A stretch of 64,000 nucleotides of DNA from Desulfobacteraceae bacterium (lineage in GTDB: Bacteria; Desulfobacterota; Desulfobacteria; Desulfobacterales; Desulfobacteraceae). The notes beneath the pieces are model-generated. The model was not told the DNA's origin. It saw only the letters and a list, made by a program, of their open reading frames with translations, and ran no database searches. Location of the stretch: assembly GCA_016744295.1 (NCBI GenBank), contig JADGEQ010000004.1, positions 124,001 to 188,000 on the forward strand, given 5' to 3'. A program made the position numbers and the translations under genes. Below are positions 7,505 through 16,499 of this stretch, piece by piece; position 1 is the first letter of the stretch, and each line of letters opens with the position of its first letter.

Positions 7505-8668
7505 CTAGCGGGCGACTATTTTTAAACGGGCCGGTCTGGTTTCTGGTTCGGGTTTTTGGTGTTGGGGGGGGCCTGGGAGGGGTCTTCCCAATGGAACCTG
7601 GGAGGCCCGACAATGATCTTTGTTGCCACCCTGTTTGTAGTTGAACGAGTCAATTCGGGAGAAGGGATCATTTACGTTCAGCATATGGGATTTGCCTGGG
7701 CCATTCGGGTGGCCCATCATTTTAAAAAGTGCCGGCTTTATAAATTGCTCGAAGGAGAGCATGGTGGCCGAGGGATTTCCGGGTAATCCAAAAATCAGTT
7801 TATTTCTTATGATTCCGAATGTGGTTGGTTTGCCAGGTTTGGCAAATATATTGGAAAACCGCATCTCCATACCCAGTGAGGCAAAGGCCTTGTGGATCAG
7901 ATCATACTTGCCCTTGGAGGTCCCGCCGGAGGTGACAATGACATCTGCCCGGAGGGCTTCTTCCAGCAGCGCATGCTGTGCCTGTAAATCATCCTTAACA
8001 ATGCCCAGACACAAAGGAATGGCATTGGCTTCCACAACCTGTGCTGCCAGGGAATATAGATTTGAGCACATGGCCGTGGAAGGTGAGGAGGGTTCATGGA
8101 AGTCCGAAAGCTCATCCCCGGTTGAGAGAATTGCCACAAGGGGTTTGCGGTAAACCTGAACATAGGCGCGTCTCATCGTAGCCAAAGCTCCCACCTCCAG
8201 AGGTCTGATAATATCTCCCGAATGGAGGACGATCTCTCCTTTTTTCAGGGATTCTCCCTGGAAGCGAATGCCGTTTCCCCATCCCGGGTCTATCTTGCAG
8301 ATAACATATCCATTGTCTTCGGCGGTGTCCTCCAGTTTTATAACGGTATCAGCCCCCCGGGGCATGAGCCCTCCTGTCATTATCCGGACGGCTTGGCCAT
8401 CTTTCACAAAAGCGCCGCATGGTTTTCCCGCCGGCGATTCCCCGATGATTCTGAGGTGTGCCGGGGTTTGATCCGAAACACCAGAAAGGGAGGTATGGGG
8501 CAGGGCATAACCGTCCAGGGCTGAAATATCAGATGCCGGAAGATCTTCCACAACAAGAATATCCTCAAAAAGGGCTCTTCCCATTGTTTCAAGAATGGGA
8601 ACACTTTCTCGCCCTAGCACAGGGGTTGCTTCCAATATTAGTTTTTGGGTTTTTTCAAGATCAATCAT
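7505..8668 (-). CDS. MoeA-like molybdopterin molybdotransferase lacking a normal domain IV
   Basis: Encodes 387 residues. Domains I-III of MoeA are intact: the N-terminal SDISALDGYAL, the beta-rich domain II, and the MPT-binding domain III with ILSTGDEL, VTSGGTSKGKYD and FGLPGNPSATM. After about residue 325 the protein does not continue into the usual beta-barrel domain IV; instead it ends in a proline- and arginine-rich tail read through a run of eight G/C (7564-7571). Neither other frame of that stretch restores domain IV. MoeA inserts Mo or W into adenylylated MPT. It is preceded by a complete MoeA in the same operon, so it may be a second, metal-specific copy. Confidence 0.8.
   Translation of the reverse strand: MIDLEKTQKLILEATPVLGRESVPILETMGRALFEDILVVEDLPASDISALDGYALPHTSLSGVSDQTPAHLRIIGESPAGKPCGAFVKDGQAVRIMTGGLMPRGADTVIKLEDTAEDNGYVICKIDPGWGNGIRFQGESLKKGEIVLHSGDIIRPLEVGALATMRRAYVQVYRKPLVAILSTGDELSDFHEPSSPSTAMCSNLYSLAAQVVEANAIPLCLGIVKDDLQAQHALLEEALRADVIVTSGGTSKGKYDLIHKAFASLGMEMRFSNIFAKPGKPTTFGIIRNKLIFGLPGNPSATMLSFEQFIKPALFKMMGHPNGPGKSHMLNVNDPFSRIDSFNYKQGGNKDHCRASQVPLGRPLPGPPQHQKPEPETRPARLKIVAR
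7564..7571. repeat. G8 homopolymer in the tail of the truncated MoeA gene
   Basis: Eight consecutive G on the plus strand inside the atypical C-terminal tail. Such tracts are prone to slippage in the cell and to sequencing error, so the annotated end of the MoeA-like protein is uncertain. Confidence 0.6.
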
Positions 8669-8787
8669 GCTGAAACCTCACTTCCCTGTCAAAAGGATTT
8701 ACGTGCATACATCTTTTGGTATTTATGGGATTCTCCTTACTGGGTTGGGTCTGGTGTTTTTAACCTTTTATCTGGTTTTAAAATACT

Positions 8788-10008
8788 TTATAGGAAGATC
8801 TGCGCTGGAATGACACTACCGGCCCCAAGATATTTCACCCCTTCTGGAATGGCGATTACACCCTGGGCAGACGCCATGGACTTTAGCCGACTGGTCAGCT
8901 TGAGGGGGGTAAACAGGGTGTTTCCGTCTTTGATCTCAATGCTTCCATATACAAATTCGGTCCAGTCAATGTGCCGCCCCTTAAGCGCATCCGTCAGCGT
9001 TACCATCATCCTGGGCAGGGATGGATTGCCATGACCCCCAAGTTTTAAAAGACCGGGCAGGGCAATCTGGAGAAAAGCGGTGAGATTGGACGGCGGTCCC
9101 CCCGGAAGTATAAAAACAGGGGTTTGGTTGAGTATCCCAAATCCAACGGGTTTGCCAGGGCCAATCCGAATCGAATGAAAATGCTTTTTCCATCCAAGGG
9201 TGTCCAGGGTGTGGGCCACAAAATCCTTGTCACTGGTCCATGCGCCCCCACTGGTTATCACGGCATCATGGGTGGCAATTGCCTCTGCCATTTTTTCGGT
9301 GATTATTTCTGGCTTGTCACCTAAAATCCAGAAGGCGGTGGGCATGTTATATTTCCGGCACCATGCCTTTAACATTTCCAGGTTGCTTGCGTAGAGTTTT
9401 CCCTCGGGCAGGGGCTGTCCCGGAGCCACCAATTCATCTCCGGTGGCCAGAATCGCTATCCTGGGCCGGCTATATACCGGCAGCCTTCCATATCCGGCTG
9501 CCACAAGAATACCCATCATACCGGGGGTGAGGCAACTTCCCCTGGGGGCAATCAATTCACCGGTTTCAACATCGGAACCCCTGGGCAAAATATTTCTGCC
9601 GGGTTCGGCATTGTTGAAAACCGTCACCATATCCCCCTCCCAGGAAGTGAATTCTTCGGCAAGAACTGCATCTGCTCCGTCGGGGATTTTGGCACCGGTT
9701 AGTATCCGGACAGCACTTCCGGGGGCTAACACCTTTTGGGTCGGACTCCCCGCCGCCGCCGTTCCGATGACTGTAAGATGCACATGATTTTGGGGGGTTG
9801 CCGAATCGATGTCATCGGACTGGACGGCATAGCCATCCTTCATGGAGGCATCAATGGAAGGTGAATTCACCCGGGAATAAAGATTTTTAGAAACAACCCT
9901 GCCCAGACCCTCTGCAAGATCAACCATCTGATCTGAGTCGATGGGTGAAATTGTTTCAAGGGTGAGGTTCAGTGCCTCCTGAAAGCCCATCATCTGTACT
10001 TTATTCAT
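8788..10008 (-). CDS. moeA: MoeA, molybdopterin molybdotransferase (Mo/W insertion)
   Basis: Encodes 406 residues, the normal MoeA length. Domain I and III motifs are clear: DASMKDGYAV near residue 55, VRILTGAKIPDGADAV near 100, ILATGDEL, AVITSGGAWTSDKDFV and PVFILPGGPPSN; domain IV is present with the typical ending ASAQGVIAIPEG. It catalyses insertion of molybdate or tungstate into MPT-AMP in the cytoplasm. Its ATG overlaps the stop of the ferredoxin gene by four bases, so it is coupled to the AOR and ferredoxin genes. A role in supplying tungsten cofactor to that AOR is inferred from position. Two of the highly conserved glycines around the P-loop are shifted (GGPP rather than GNPV). Confidence 0.88.
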   Translation of the reverse strand: MNKVQMMGFQEALNLTLETISPIDSDQMVDLAEGLGRVVSKNLYSRVNSPSIDASMKDGYAVQSDDIDSATPQNHVHLTVIGTAAAGSPTQKVLAPGSAVRILTGAKIPDGADAVLAEEFTSWEGDMVTVFNNAEPGRNILPRGSDVETGELIAPRGSCLTPGMMGILVAAGYGRLPVYSRPRIAILATGDELVAPGQPLPEGKLYASNLEMLKAWCRKYNMPTAFWILGDKPEIITEKMAEAIATHDAVITSGGAWTSDKDFVAHTLDTLGWKKHFHSIRIGPGKPVGFGILNQTPVFILPGGPPSNLTAFLQIALPGLLKLGGHGNPSLPRMMVTLTDALKGRHIDWTEFVYGSIEIKDGNTLFTPLKLTSRLKSMASAQGVIAIPEGVKYLGAGSVIPAQIFL

Positions 10009-10538
10009 AGTTTCGCCCGTTGGATTCTCGCAAAGGCAGTTCCCAGATTCTCAAGTCCGTGTTTGTCTATCAATGCGTCCAATCCTGATTCCAATTCATC
10101 TAATTCATCGTTTTCTTCAACCTCCTCCTCCCTTTCTTCGTAGGTCAGCACATCATTGAGGCACCACTCAACACAGAGCGGTTTTTCTTCTCCTTCACAC
10201 ATATCGCATTTGAGGGGAAGGCCTGTGTCAGGCTCCTTGAACAAATCCCTGGAGGGACAGGCCGCCCGGCAGAAGCTGCACTCATCATATTCTTTTCCGT
10301 CGATTGTATATTTATCTCTGCCGTTGCATTCGGCGGGTGTATACTCACCGGCAAAGATGGGCAGCCAGATATCCTTTAGTCTGTGGGTTGTCACGTGAAT
10401 TCGCGCCGCAGCAGGGTTAATGCTGCTGTAAGCCGGTTTGGAGTGAAATGCAGAGCAGATGATCTCGCAGGTACGGCACCCATTGCATTTGTCCGCATCC
10501 ACTTTGATTGTTTTTATGGTTTTTTTAATTTTGGCCAT
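10005..10538 (-). CDS. Ferredoxin-type electron-transfer subunit of the AOR (BamC-like)
   Basis: Encodes 177 residues with cysteines grouped as in 4Fe-4S dicluster and HycB-like electron carriers: CNGCRTCEIIC near residues 18-28, CSFCRAAC near 87-94 and CDMCEGEEKPLCVEWC near 110-125. A highly acidic stretch follows (about residues 134-150). It overlaps the AOR gene upstream by 14 bases and MoeA downstream by four. BamC is the Fe-S partner of the BamB catalytic subunit in class II benzoyl-CoA reductases, and the gene order and cysteine pattern fit that role. It would carry electrons to or from the AOR active-site subunit in the cytoplasm. Confidence 0.8.
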   Translation of the reverse strand: MAKIKKTIKTIKVDADKCNGCRTCEIICSAFHSKPAYSSINPAAARIHVTTHRLKDIWLPIFAGEYTPAECNGRDKYTIDGKEYDECSFCRAACPSRDLFKEPDTGLPLKCDMCEGEEKPLCVEWCLNDVLTYEEREEEVEENDELDELESGLDALIDKHGLENLGTAFARIQRAKL

Positions 10539-12495
10539 CTTTCAGTACCCCCCTTTCTTCCAAGTCTTTTGCCACCCAGGTCAGATCTAAATACTCCAAT
10601 GTTTCTTTGGTGGGAACGCCATCATAGTTCCATCCCTTGAATGTGTAGTAATGGGTTAAAAGGTCATCTTCAAGCTCGGGAAATCTATGTTTCCAATGAT
10701 CCTGGGGCGGCTTCTCATCGGGCCTGGCCATGCCCCTTAAATTGTTGAAAGCCCGGTGCAGGTTTCGGCTTCTGTTGACAATTTTCTTTAATGCCTCTTT
10801 GTCCACATCCATGCCCGTGGCCGCCGAGATTAATTGGGGGTAGTTGTGTATGTGGTAGGGCGGTTTTAAGCAGAAGGATCCCATGCCGCAGCATATGCCA
10901 AGGGCATCATCAATGTTGTGCAGCATCTCCATCCAATCCACAATTTCCGAGGCGATCTGGGGGGTGGGATAATGGGGGTTTGAGTTTTCTCCCCGGGGCT
11001 CCCAGTCTATAAAATATTGTTTGAAGTTTTCATTGGGAAGCTGGGGCCAGTCTGCAGCAAAACTTTCTCTCATCTCTTTTGTGGGAAATGCCGCCTGGGG
11101 CCAGTTGCCTTCAATCTGGGTGATGCTTATTTTTTCGTTGGTTGCATACATCAGGTAATAGAGCGGATCCAGCATACCCAGTTTGATGTTCATCTGTTCA
11201 TGCTTTTTGGTGGTATTGTGGTCAAAGGCTTCGGCGCCATTGCCGATTCTGCGGGCCGCCCAATAGGTGCCGTCTGCAAGGATATCACCAATGCCTTCCC
11301 TTCTGGCAACCCTGTCCAGCAGCCAGAAAAATCTTCCTTCATTGTCCCTGGGGCATCCTTTAAAGTGTTCATCTGTCAGAATACCGGCATCATAAAGCTC
11401 AACAGCAAAGGCCAGAATCTGGGGGGTTGAAAATGAATCCAGCCCATACTCAAAAGCCCGCTTGCAAATCCGCCAGGTAAAATCCAGGTCGTCCACATAG
11501 GCTGCCATTGCATAGGTCAGTTTTGAAAAACATTTCATCATATAATTGGGAACATCATCGTGGGAAATCAATGCGCCGCACTGCTGGGGGCAATTAAAGC
11601 AGCTGATGAACCGGGTGATGGCATCTGTTTGACTCTTTGTCCAGTTATCCTCTACCTCCTTTGTCCAGAAGTCTCTTCTCCTTTTCCTTGCATTGCCCCA
11701 GGCAAAACTTTCGGTATGCCATTTTTCATCCACGTGTTTCATCATCTGGGGTGATCCGATCCCGGACAGAATCGGCATGACTTCGGGAATGGGATTTTCA
11801 TTCCTAAAGTTTATATATTCGGTAACCTTTTTCATGTGATCAATAAATTGGGCGCCATGGGCAAGATTCACCGATTTTGTTCCCCGAACCGCCACAGCTT
11901 TTATCCTTTTGTCTCCCAGGACCGCTCCGCCGCCGCCCCGGCTGGAACTTGACCTGGATTGTTCAATTGAGGCTGTAAAGCACTTGTTTTCACCGGCCAA
12001 ACCAATGGCGAGCACCTGAACATTGGGGTCGTTGAGCTCTTCTCTGATGAGCTCCTGGGTTTCAATGGCTCCCTTGCCCTTCAAATGGGAGGCATCCCGG
12101 ATCTCCACCTCATCATTGTGTATCCATATGTAAATCAGTTCAGGGGACTTGCCGCGAACGATTACCTTGTCATAGCCTGCATACTTTAATTCCGCCGACC
12201 AGAAACCTCCCATCATGGGATAGGCCAATAGTTTTGTCTGGGGAGAAATAAAGCTGATAAGGGTGCGGTTGGCACTGAAGGCGGGGGTGCCGCACAAAAG
12301 ACCGGTGCTGAAGATCAGCAGATTCTCCGGATCAAATGCCCGGGTTTCAGGGGGAACCCTGTCATAATGAATCTTGACACTGGTGCCCAGACCCCCCAGG
12401 TAAAGCGCCATCAATTTGGGGTCTGTTTCCACCCGCTCGATATTTCCCTTGGTTAAATCAATTTCCAAATTATATCCTGTTTCAGCGTATCTCAT
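10525..12495 (-). CDS. Tungsten-dependent aldehyde:ferredoxin oxidoreductase family, BamB-like (class II benzoyl-CoA reductase type)
   Basis: Encodes 656 residues from the ATG at 12495, matching the 650-residue BamB family; its opening MRYAETGYNLEIDLT closely follows BamB as I remember it. An upstream GTG at 12639 would add 48 unrelated residues and place the operator repeats inside the gene. The N-terminal AOR domain binds the bis-MPT tungsten cofactor, and cysteines CFNCPQQC near residue 310 with a later C-terminal cysteine bind a [4Fe-4S] cluster. BamB reduces benzoyl-CoA; close paralogues oxidise aldehydes, so the substrate is not certain, and BamD-I are absent here. It heads an operon with a BamC-like ferredoxin and three pterin-handling genes. 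Confidence 0.88.
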   Translation of the reverse strand: MRYAETGYNLEIDLTKGNIERVETDPKLMALYLGGLGTSVKIHYDRVPPETRAFDPENLLIFSTGLLCGTPAFSANRTLISFISPQTKLLAYPMMGGFWSAELKYAGYDKVIVRGKSPELIYIWIHNDEVEIRDASHLKGKGAIETQELIREELNDPNVQVLAIGLAGENKCFTASIEQSRSSSSRGGGGAVLGDKRIKAVAVRGTKSVNLAHGAQFIDHMKKVTEYINFRNENPIPEVMPILSGIGSPQMMKHVDEKWHTESFAWGNARKRRRDFWTKEVEDNWTKSQTDAITRFISCFNCPQQCGALISHDDVPNYMMKCFSKLTYAMAAYVDDLDFTWRICKRAFEYGLDSFSTPQILAFAVELYDAGILTDEHFKGCPRDNEGRFFWLLDRVARREGIGDILADGTYWAARRIGNGAEAFDHNTTKKHEQMNIKLGMLDPLYYLMYATNEKISITQIEGNWPQAAFPTKEMRESFAADWPQLPNENFKQYFIDWEPRGENSNPHYPTPQIASEIVDWMEMLHNIDDALGICCGMGSFCLKPPYHIHNYPQLISAATGMDVDKEALKKIVNRSRNLHRAFNNLRGMARPDEKPPQDHWKHRFPELEDDLLTHYYTFKGWNYDGVPTKETLEYLDLTWVAKDLEERGVLKDGQN

Positions 12496-12606
12496 TATTC
12501 CCTGTCTCCATGTATTGGATCCTTCCAGTTTTAAGGGCTGAACACGTTCTTTTCTCAGAAACTCCAAGTAACATTTTGTTTTTGGACCGGCACCCCCATT
12601 GTCACC

Positions 12607-12670
12607 ATATTGTGGTTGTGTCGAAAAAGGCATAACCACAATATAGCGATTTAATAACTACAATATAGCG
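12607..12670. promoter_or_regulatory. Operator array upstream of the AOR operon
   Basis: Two direct copies, AACCACAATATAGCG (12634-12648) and AACTACAATATAGCG (12656-12670), start 22 bases apart, two helical turns. A third, inverted copy ATATTGTGGTT lies at 12607-12617, making a perfect 11-bp dyad with the first copy. They lie about 110-175 bases upstream of the chosen AOR start. The regulator is not visible nearby. Confidence 0.65.
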
Positions 12671-12757
12671 TTATGTCAAGAAGAATATATCCGTAAGAAA
12701 TAATTTATTTGTTTTTGTTCAAGGAAGGATATCCATAGCGGTTTCAGGCGTGATACA

Positions 12758-13900
12758 TTAAATCGCAGATAATTTCAAAGCGGCCTCTTGAAGGGTTGTA
12801 TCTTTTTTGGCAAAGCAGAATCTTAAAATTTTGTTGTCATCCTTGTTTTTGTAAAATACAGACGGGGGAATTGAGGCAACCTTGTGTTTTATTGTTAGCA
12901 TTTTTGAAAAATCAATATCGGCCATATCAGAAATTTCGGAATAATCAAGCAGTTGAAAATAAGTACCGCTGGAGGGAACAACCTTAAATCTGGAATTTTT
13001 TATTTTTGAAAGAAACAGATCTCTTTTTTTTTGATAAAAAGAGGTGAGATCCATATATCTGTTTTCATAATCCAAGAATTCAGCATAGGCCAATTGCACC
13101 GGCGTATTTGAGGAAAAGGTAAGATATTGATGAATTTTTCTGAATTCTTCAGTCAGGTTTTCCGGTGCAAGACAATAACCAATCTTCCAGCCTGTTGCGT
13201 GATAGGTCTTGCCAAAGGAACTGACAACAAAACTTTTTGCAGCAAGATCTGGATAACGTGACATGCTTTCATGTTTTTTCCCGTCAAAGATGATGTGTTC
13301 ATAGACCTCATCGCTTAAAATATAAATGTCATTATTTTCAATAATTTTTTTTAGTTCAGCAATATCATCCGGCTTTAAAACTGATCCTGTCGGATTATGC
13401 GGTGAGTTGAGGATTATGAGTCTTGTTTTGGAAGACACGTTTTTATTTACCTGATTCCAGTCTATTGAATATTCAGGATGGGATAGTTTTATATGAATCG
13501 GTTTTCCCCCGCACAATTCAATGGCTGGCACATATGAATCATATGCAGGGTCAAAGATAATGACCTCATCATCTTTATGGACCAGAGCTGTAATCGCTGC
13601 AAAAAGTGCTTCCGTCGCCCCCGATGTTATGGTGATTTCTTTGTCAATATCATAGGTGTAATCGTAAATTTTTTTTATTTTTTGAGCTATTTTTTCACGA
13701 AGAGGCAAAACACCCGGCATGGGGGCATATTGATTGAACCCTTGGCGCATATATTTTTCCACAAGACTTATAAGATCAGGATGCACATCAAAATCAGGAA
13801 ATCCCTGGGAAAGATTAATTGCATTATGCAAATTCGAAAGATTTGTCATTTTCGTAAATATGGTTGTTCCAACATGGGGGAGTTTTGATTTGATTTTCAT
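12758..13900 (-). CDS. Class I/II PLP aminotransferase, YbdL/KAT-like (methionine or aromatic aminotransferase)
   Basis: Encodes 380 residues from an ATG with AAAGGTGA upstream. Hallmarks of fold-type I class I aminotransferases are present: INLSQGFPDFD near the N-terminus, TSGATEALFAA, LNSPHNPTG, ILSDEVYEHIIFDG, the PLP lysine in SSFGKTYHATGWKIGY, and the C-terminal arginine in ILRFCFAKK. The sequence resembles YbdL and kynurenine aminotransferases, which use methionine, phenylalanine and related amino acids with 2-oxo acids. It is monocistronic, upstream of the AOR operon in the same direction but separated by that operon's operator region. Confidence 0.85.
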   Translation of the reverse strand: MKIKSKLPHVGTTIFTKMTNLSNLHNAINLSQGFPDFDVHPDLISLVEKYMRQGFNQYAPMPGVLPLREKIAQKIKKIYDYTYDIDKEITITSGATEALFAAITALVHKDDEVIIFDPAYDSYVPAIELCGGKPIHIKLSHPEYSIDWNQVNKNVSSKTRLIILNSPHNPTGSVLKPDDIAELKKIIENNDIYILSDEVYEHIIFDGKKHESMSRYPDLAAKSFVVSSFGKTYHATGWKIGYCLAPENLTEEFRKIHQYLTFSSNTPVQLAYAEFLDYENRYMDLTSFYQKKRDLFLSKIKNSRFKVVPSSGTYFQLLDYSEISDMADIDFSKMLTIKHKVASIPPSVFYKNKDDNKILRFCFAKKDTTLQEAALKLSAI

Positions 13901-14064
13901 AGGTTCACCTTTATTTAAAAAAAGTTAGGTGCAAATATCTCGATAGCCCTGATTAAAACCCAACCATATTAAATTTACATGGGTCATCTGTCAATACCCA
14001 TGATCACCATGCATTTATTGCCAAATCCACCCCGGAATGGTAGACAAGCAAGAAATGATTTTGG

Positions 14065-14100
14065 GAAGCACTGATATTTTGAGAAGCACAGATATTTCAA
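14065..14100. repeat. Two-copy 18-bp tandem repeat
   Basis: Units 14065-14082 and 14083-14100 (GAAGCACTGATATTTTGA and a copy with three mismatches) lie in the intergenic region 87 bases before the PBP1b start. Confidence 0.7.
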
Positions 14101-14186
14101 ATGCTAGGATGGATAAAGGCCACAAAAAAGTGGCAAAACCTCTTGTTACAGAGTCTAACGGAGGTTAATAGGAATTGTTCTAAACC

Positions 14187-16499
14187 ATGAAAACAAGAAG
14201 TCTGATCTTTATTTTCTTGCTTGTGGGGGCAGGCGTTGCCCTTTACACCTATTTTTCAGGATTTAACCGGGTGGTGCTGGAAAAATTTGAAGGCCGGTTG
14301 TGGGAGCTGCCAGCCCGGGTTTATGCCCGGCCACTGGAACTCTACATCGGCATGGCCCTCGTTCCTGATCTCCTGGAAAAGGAGTTGGATCTCATGGGAT
14401 ATCAACGCGTTGCTTTGTCCGGTGATCTGGAGACTCCGGGGCAATACAGCCGTTCCGGCAATCGATTTGATCTTTTTTCTAGGCCCTTTGATTTTGGGGA
14501 TAAAGCAATGGGATCCCGAAGGGTGGAGATCAACATTGAGCAAGGGAGGATTGCCAGGTTAAAATATCCAGGCAATTCCACCCAGGATATGGTGCGCCTT
14601 GATCCTGTCCTTGTGGGCAGTTTTTATCCGGTTTCCGGGGAGGATCGGATCCTTGTGGAGATGGACAGAATTCCCTCCCTGTTGGCCAAAACCATTGTTG
14701 GCGTAGAAGACAGAACCTTTTATTCCCATTATGGGGTAGATCCCCGGGCAATTTTCAGAGCCCTGGCAATCAATTTGAAAAATCAGCAAATGAGTCAGGG
14801 GGCCAGCACCATTACCCAGCAGCTGGCCAGAAATTTTTTTTTAACAAAGGAAAAAACCTGGACCCGTAAGCTGAATGAACTGTTCATGTCAGCCGCCCTG
14901 GAGTTGAACCATACCAAGGAGGATATTCTCGAAGCGTACGTGAACGAGGTGTATCTGGGTCAGGATGGCAATAGAGCCATCCACGGGTTTGGTCTGGCCT
15001 CTGTTTTTTATTTTGGGAAATCCATCCGGGATATGGATACCCATGAACTTGCTCTGCTTGTGGGGCTGCTCAAGGGGCCCTCCTATTATAATCCCAGAAA
15101 ATATCCCCAACGGGCAATTGACCGGCGAAATATAGTGCTCAAGGTAATGGCGGACCAGCAGCTTCTTTCACAGGCCCAAATGAAGGCATCTGTTGCCATG
15201 CCCCTGGGGGTGATTGAAAAATCAAACAGGGGAAACGCATTGTTTCCTGCCTACCTGGATTTGGTAAAACGCCAATTGCTTAAGGAATACAGGGAAGAGG
15301 ACCTGGGGGTCATGGGGTTGCAAATTTTTACGGGACTGGATCCCCAGATTCAACGTATTGCCGAGCAGACCGTTGGGGCACAGCTGGATAAACTGGCGAT
15401 TAAAACAGGTCTTAAAAAGGATGAACTTGAAGCCAGCCTGGTGGTCACTGCCACGGGCAGCAACGAGGTTCAGGCCCTGGTCGGGGGGAAAATTACCCGG
15501 TACCATGGGTTTAACCGGGCCCTTGACGCCAGGCGACCCATTGGTTCCCTTATCAAACCGGCCATTTTTTTAACGGCCCTGACCCGTCCCAACGCTTATA
15601 CCTTGATCACCAGGGTTGATGACGGGCCTGTCAAGGTTCCTATTGACGATGGTGGCAGCTGGGTTCCCAGAAATTTTGATCGCCAATACCATGGCCAAAT
15701 TCCCCTTTACCTTGCACTGGTCAATTCCTACAATGTTTCCACCGTTAGGATCGGGATGGAGCTGGGACTTGCCCGGGTTTTGGACACCTTAAAGCAAATG
15801 GGATTTCAAAAACAGGTTGCCATGTATCCCTCCTCCCTGCTGGGCAGCCTTGAAATGTCACCCCTGGAGGTGGCCCAGATTTATCAAACCCTTGCCTCGG
15901 GAGGCTTTTATTCGCCAGTCAGGAGCATTCGTGCCATTTACAGGCCTGGGGGGGGGCTGGTCCAGAGATATCCTTTGACCATTGAGCAGCGGTTGGATCC
16001 CGGGGCTGTTTTTTTGTTGAATAAAATGCTCCAGGCCGTTGTTCTGGAAGGGACAGCCAAGACCCTTGAAACTATACTGCCGCGAACCTTGGGGGTTGCG
16101 GGCAAAACCGGCAGTACCAATAATTTAAAAGACAGCTGGTTTGCCGGGTTTACCGGCAACCGGTTGGCAGTGGTATGGGTGGGCCGGGATGACAATCAAT
16201 CCTGTAATCTCACCGGGTCAGCCGGCGCCATGCAGATTTTTGGGCATCTCATGGGGCTGATTCCAAATCAGCCCCTGGCCCTTATTCCCCCGGAAAATGT
16301 AGAATGGGCTGTGATTGATTCCAAAACAGGTTTTAAAATTGATGAAGACTGCCCCGATGCCATGGCGATCCCTTTTATCCGCGGGTCAGCTCCGACAAAA
16401 TCTGTTGTTTGCAGCCCCTGGGACAAGTTTTCTAAATCCCCCGGGAAAAATAAAAAAAAACGATATCTAATTGACTGGTTAAAGGAGTTTATCAAATGA
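14187..16499 (+). CDS. mrcB: Penicillin-binding protein 1B, bifunctional peptidoglycan synthase
   Basis: Encodes 770 residues: a single N-terminal membrane helix (about 5-24), a UB2H domain (about 45-140) that marks PBP1b rather than PBP1a, a GT51 glycosyltransferase domain (VEDRTFYSHYGVD, STITQQLARN) and a transpeptidase domain with SxxK in GSLIKPA, SxN in NSYNVS and KTG in GKTGSTN. It polymerises lipid II into glycan strands and cross-links them in the periplasm. Its stop overlaps the start of a TPR lipoprotein gene by ATGA, the same arrangement as ponB-lpoP in Pseudomonas, where the lipoprotein activates the enzyme from the outer membrane. Confidence 0.93.
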   Translation: MKTRSLIFIFLLVGAGVALYTYFSGFNRVVLEKFEGRLWELPARVYARPLELYIGMALVPDLLEKELDLMGYQRVALSGDLETPGQYSRSGNRFDLFSRPFDFGDKAMGSRRVEINIEQGRIARLKYPGNSTQDMVRLDPVLVGSFYPVSGEDRILVEMDRIPSLLAKTIVGVEDRTFYSHYGVDPRAIFRALAINLKNQQMSQGASTITQQLARNFFLTKEKTWTRKLNELFMSAALELNHTKEDILEAYVNEVYLGQDGNRAIHGFGLASVFYFGKSIRDMDTHELALLVGLLKGPSYYNPRKYPQRAIDRRNIVLKVMADQQLLSQAQMKASVAMPLGVIEKSNRGNALFPAYLDLVKRQLLKEYREEDLGVMGLQIFTGLDPQIQRIAEQTVGAQLDKLAIKTGLKKDELEASLVVTATGSNEVQALVGGKITRYHGFNRALDARRPIGSLIKPAIFLTALTRPNAYTLITRVDDGPVKVPIDDGGSWVPRNFDRQYHGQIPLYLALVNSYNVSTVRIGMELGLARVLDTLKQMGFQKQVAMYPSSLLGSLEMSPLEVAQIYQTLASGGFYSPVRSIRAIYRPGGGLVQRYPLTIEQRLDPGAVFLLNKMLQAVVLEGTAKTLETILPRTLGVAGKTGSTNNLKDSWFAGFTGNRLAVVWVGRDDNQSCNLTGSAGAMQIFGHLMGLIPNQPLALIPPENVEWAVIDSKTGFKIDEDCPDAMAIPFIRGSAPTKSVVCSPWDKFSKSPGKNKKKRYLIDWLKEFIK

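Noticed and set aside
7500-7690. Frameshift repair to recover MoeA domain IV
   Set aside because: Both alternative frames were read and neither gives domain IV sequence, so a simple single-base error is not shown.
12496-12639. 48-residue N-terminal extension of the BamB-like protein
   Set aside because: Unlike the family N-terminus, GTG start without ribosome site, and overlaps the operator repeats.
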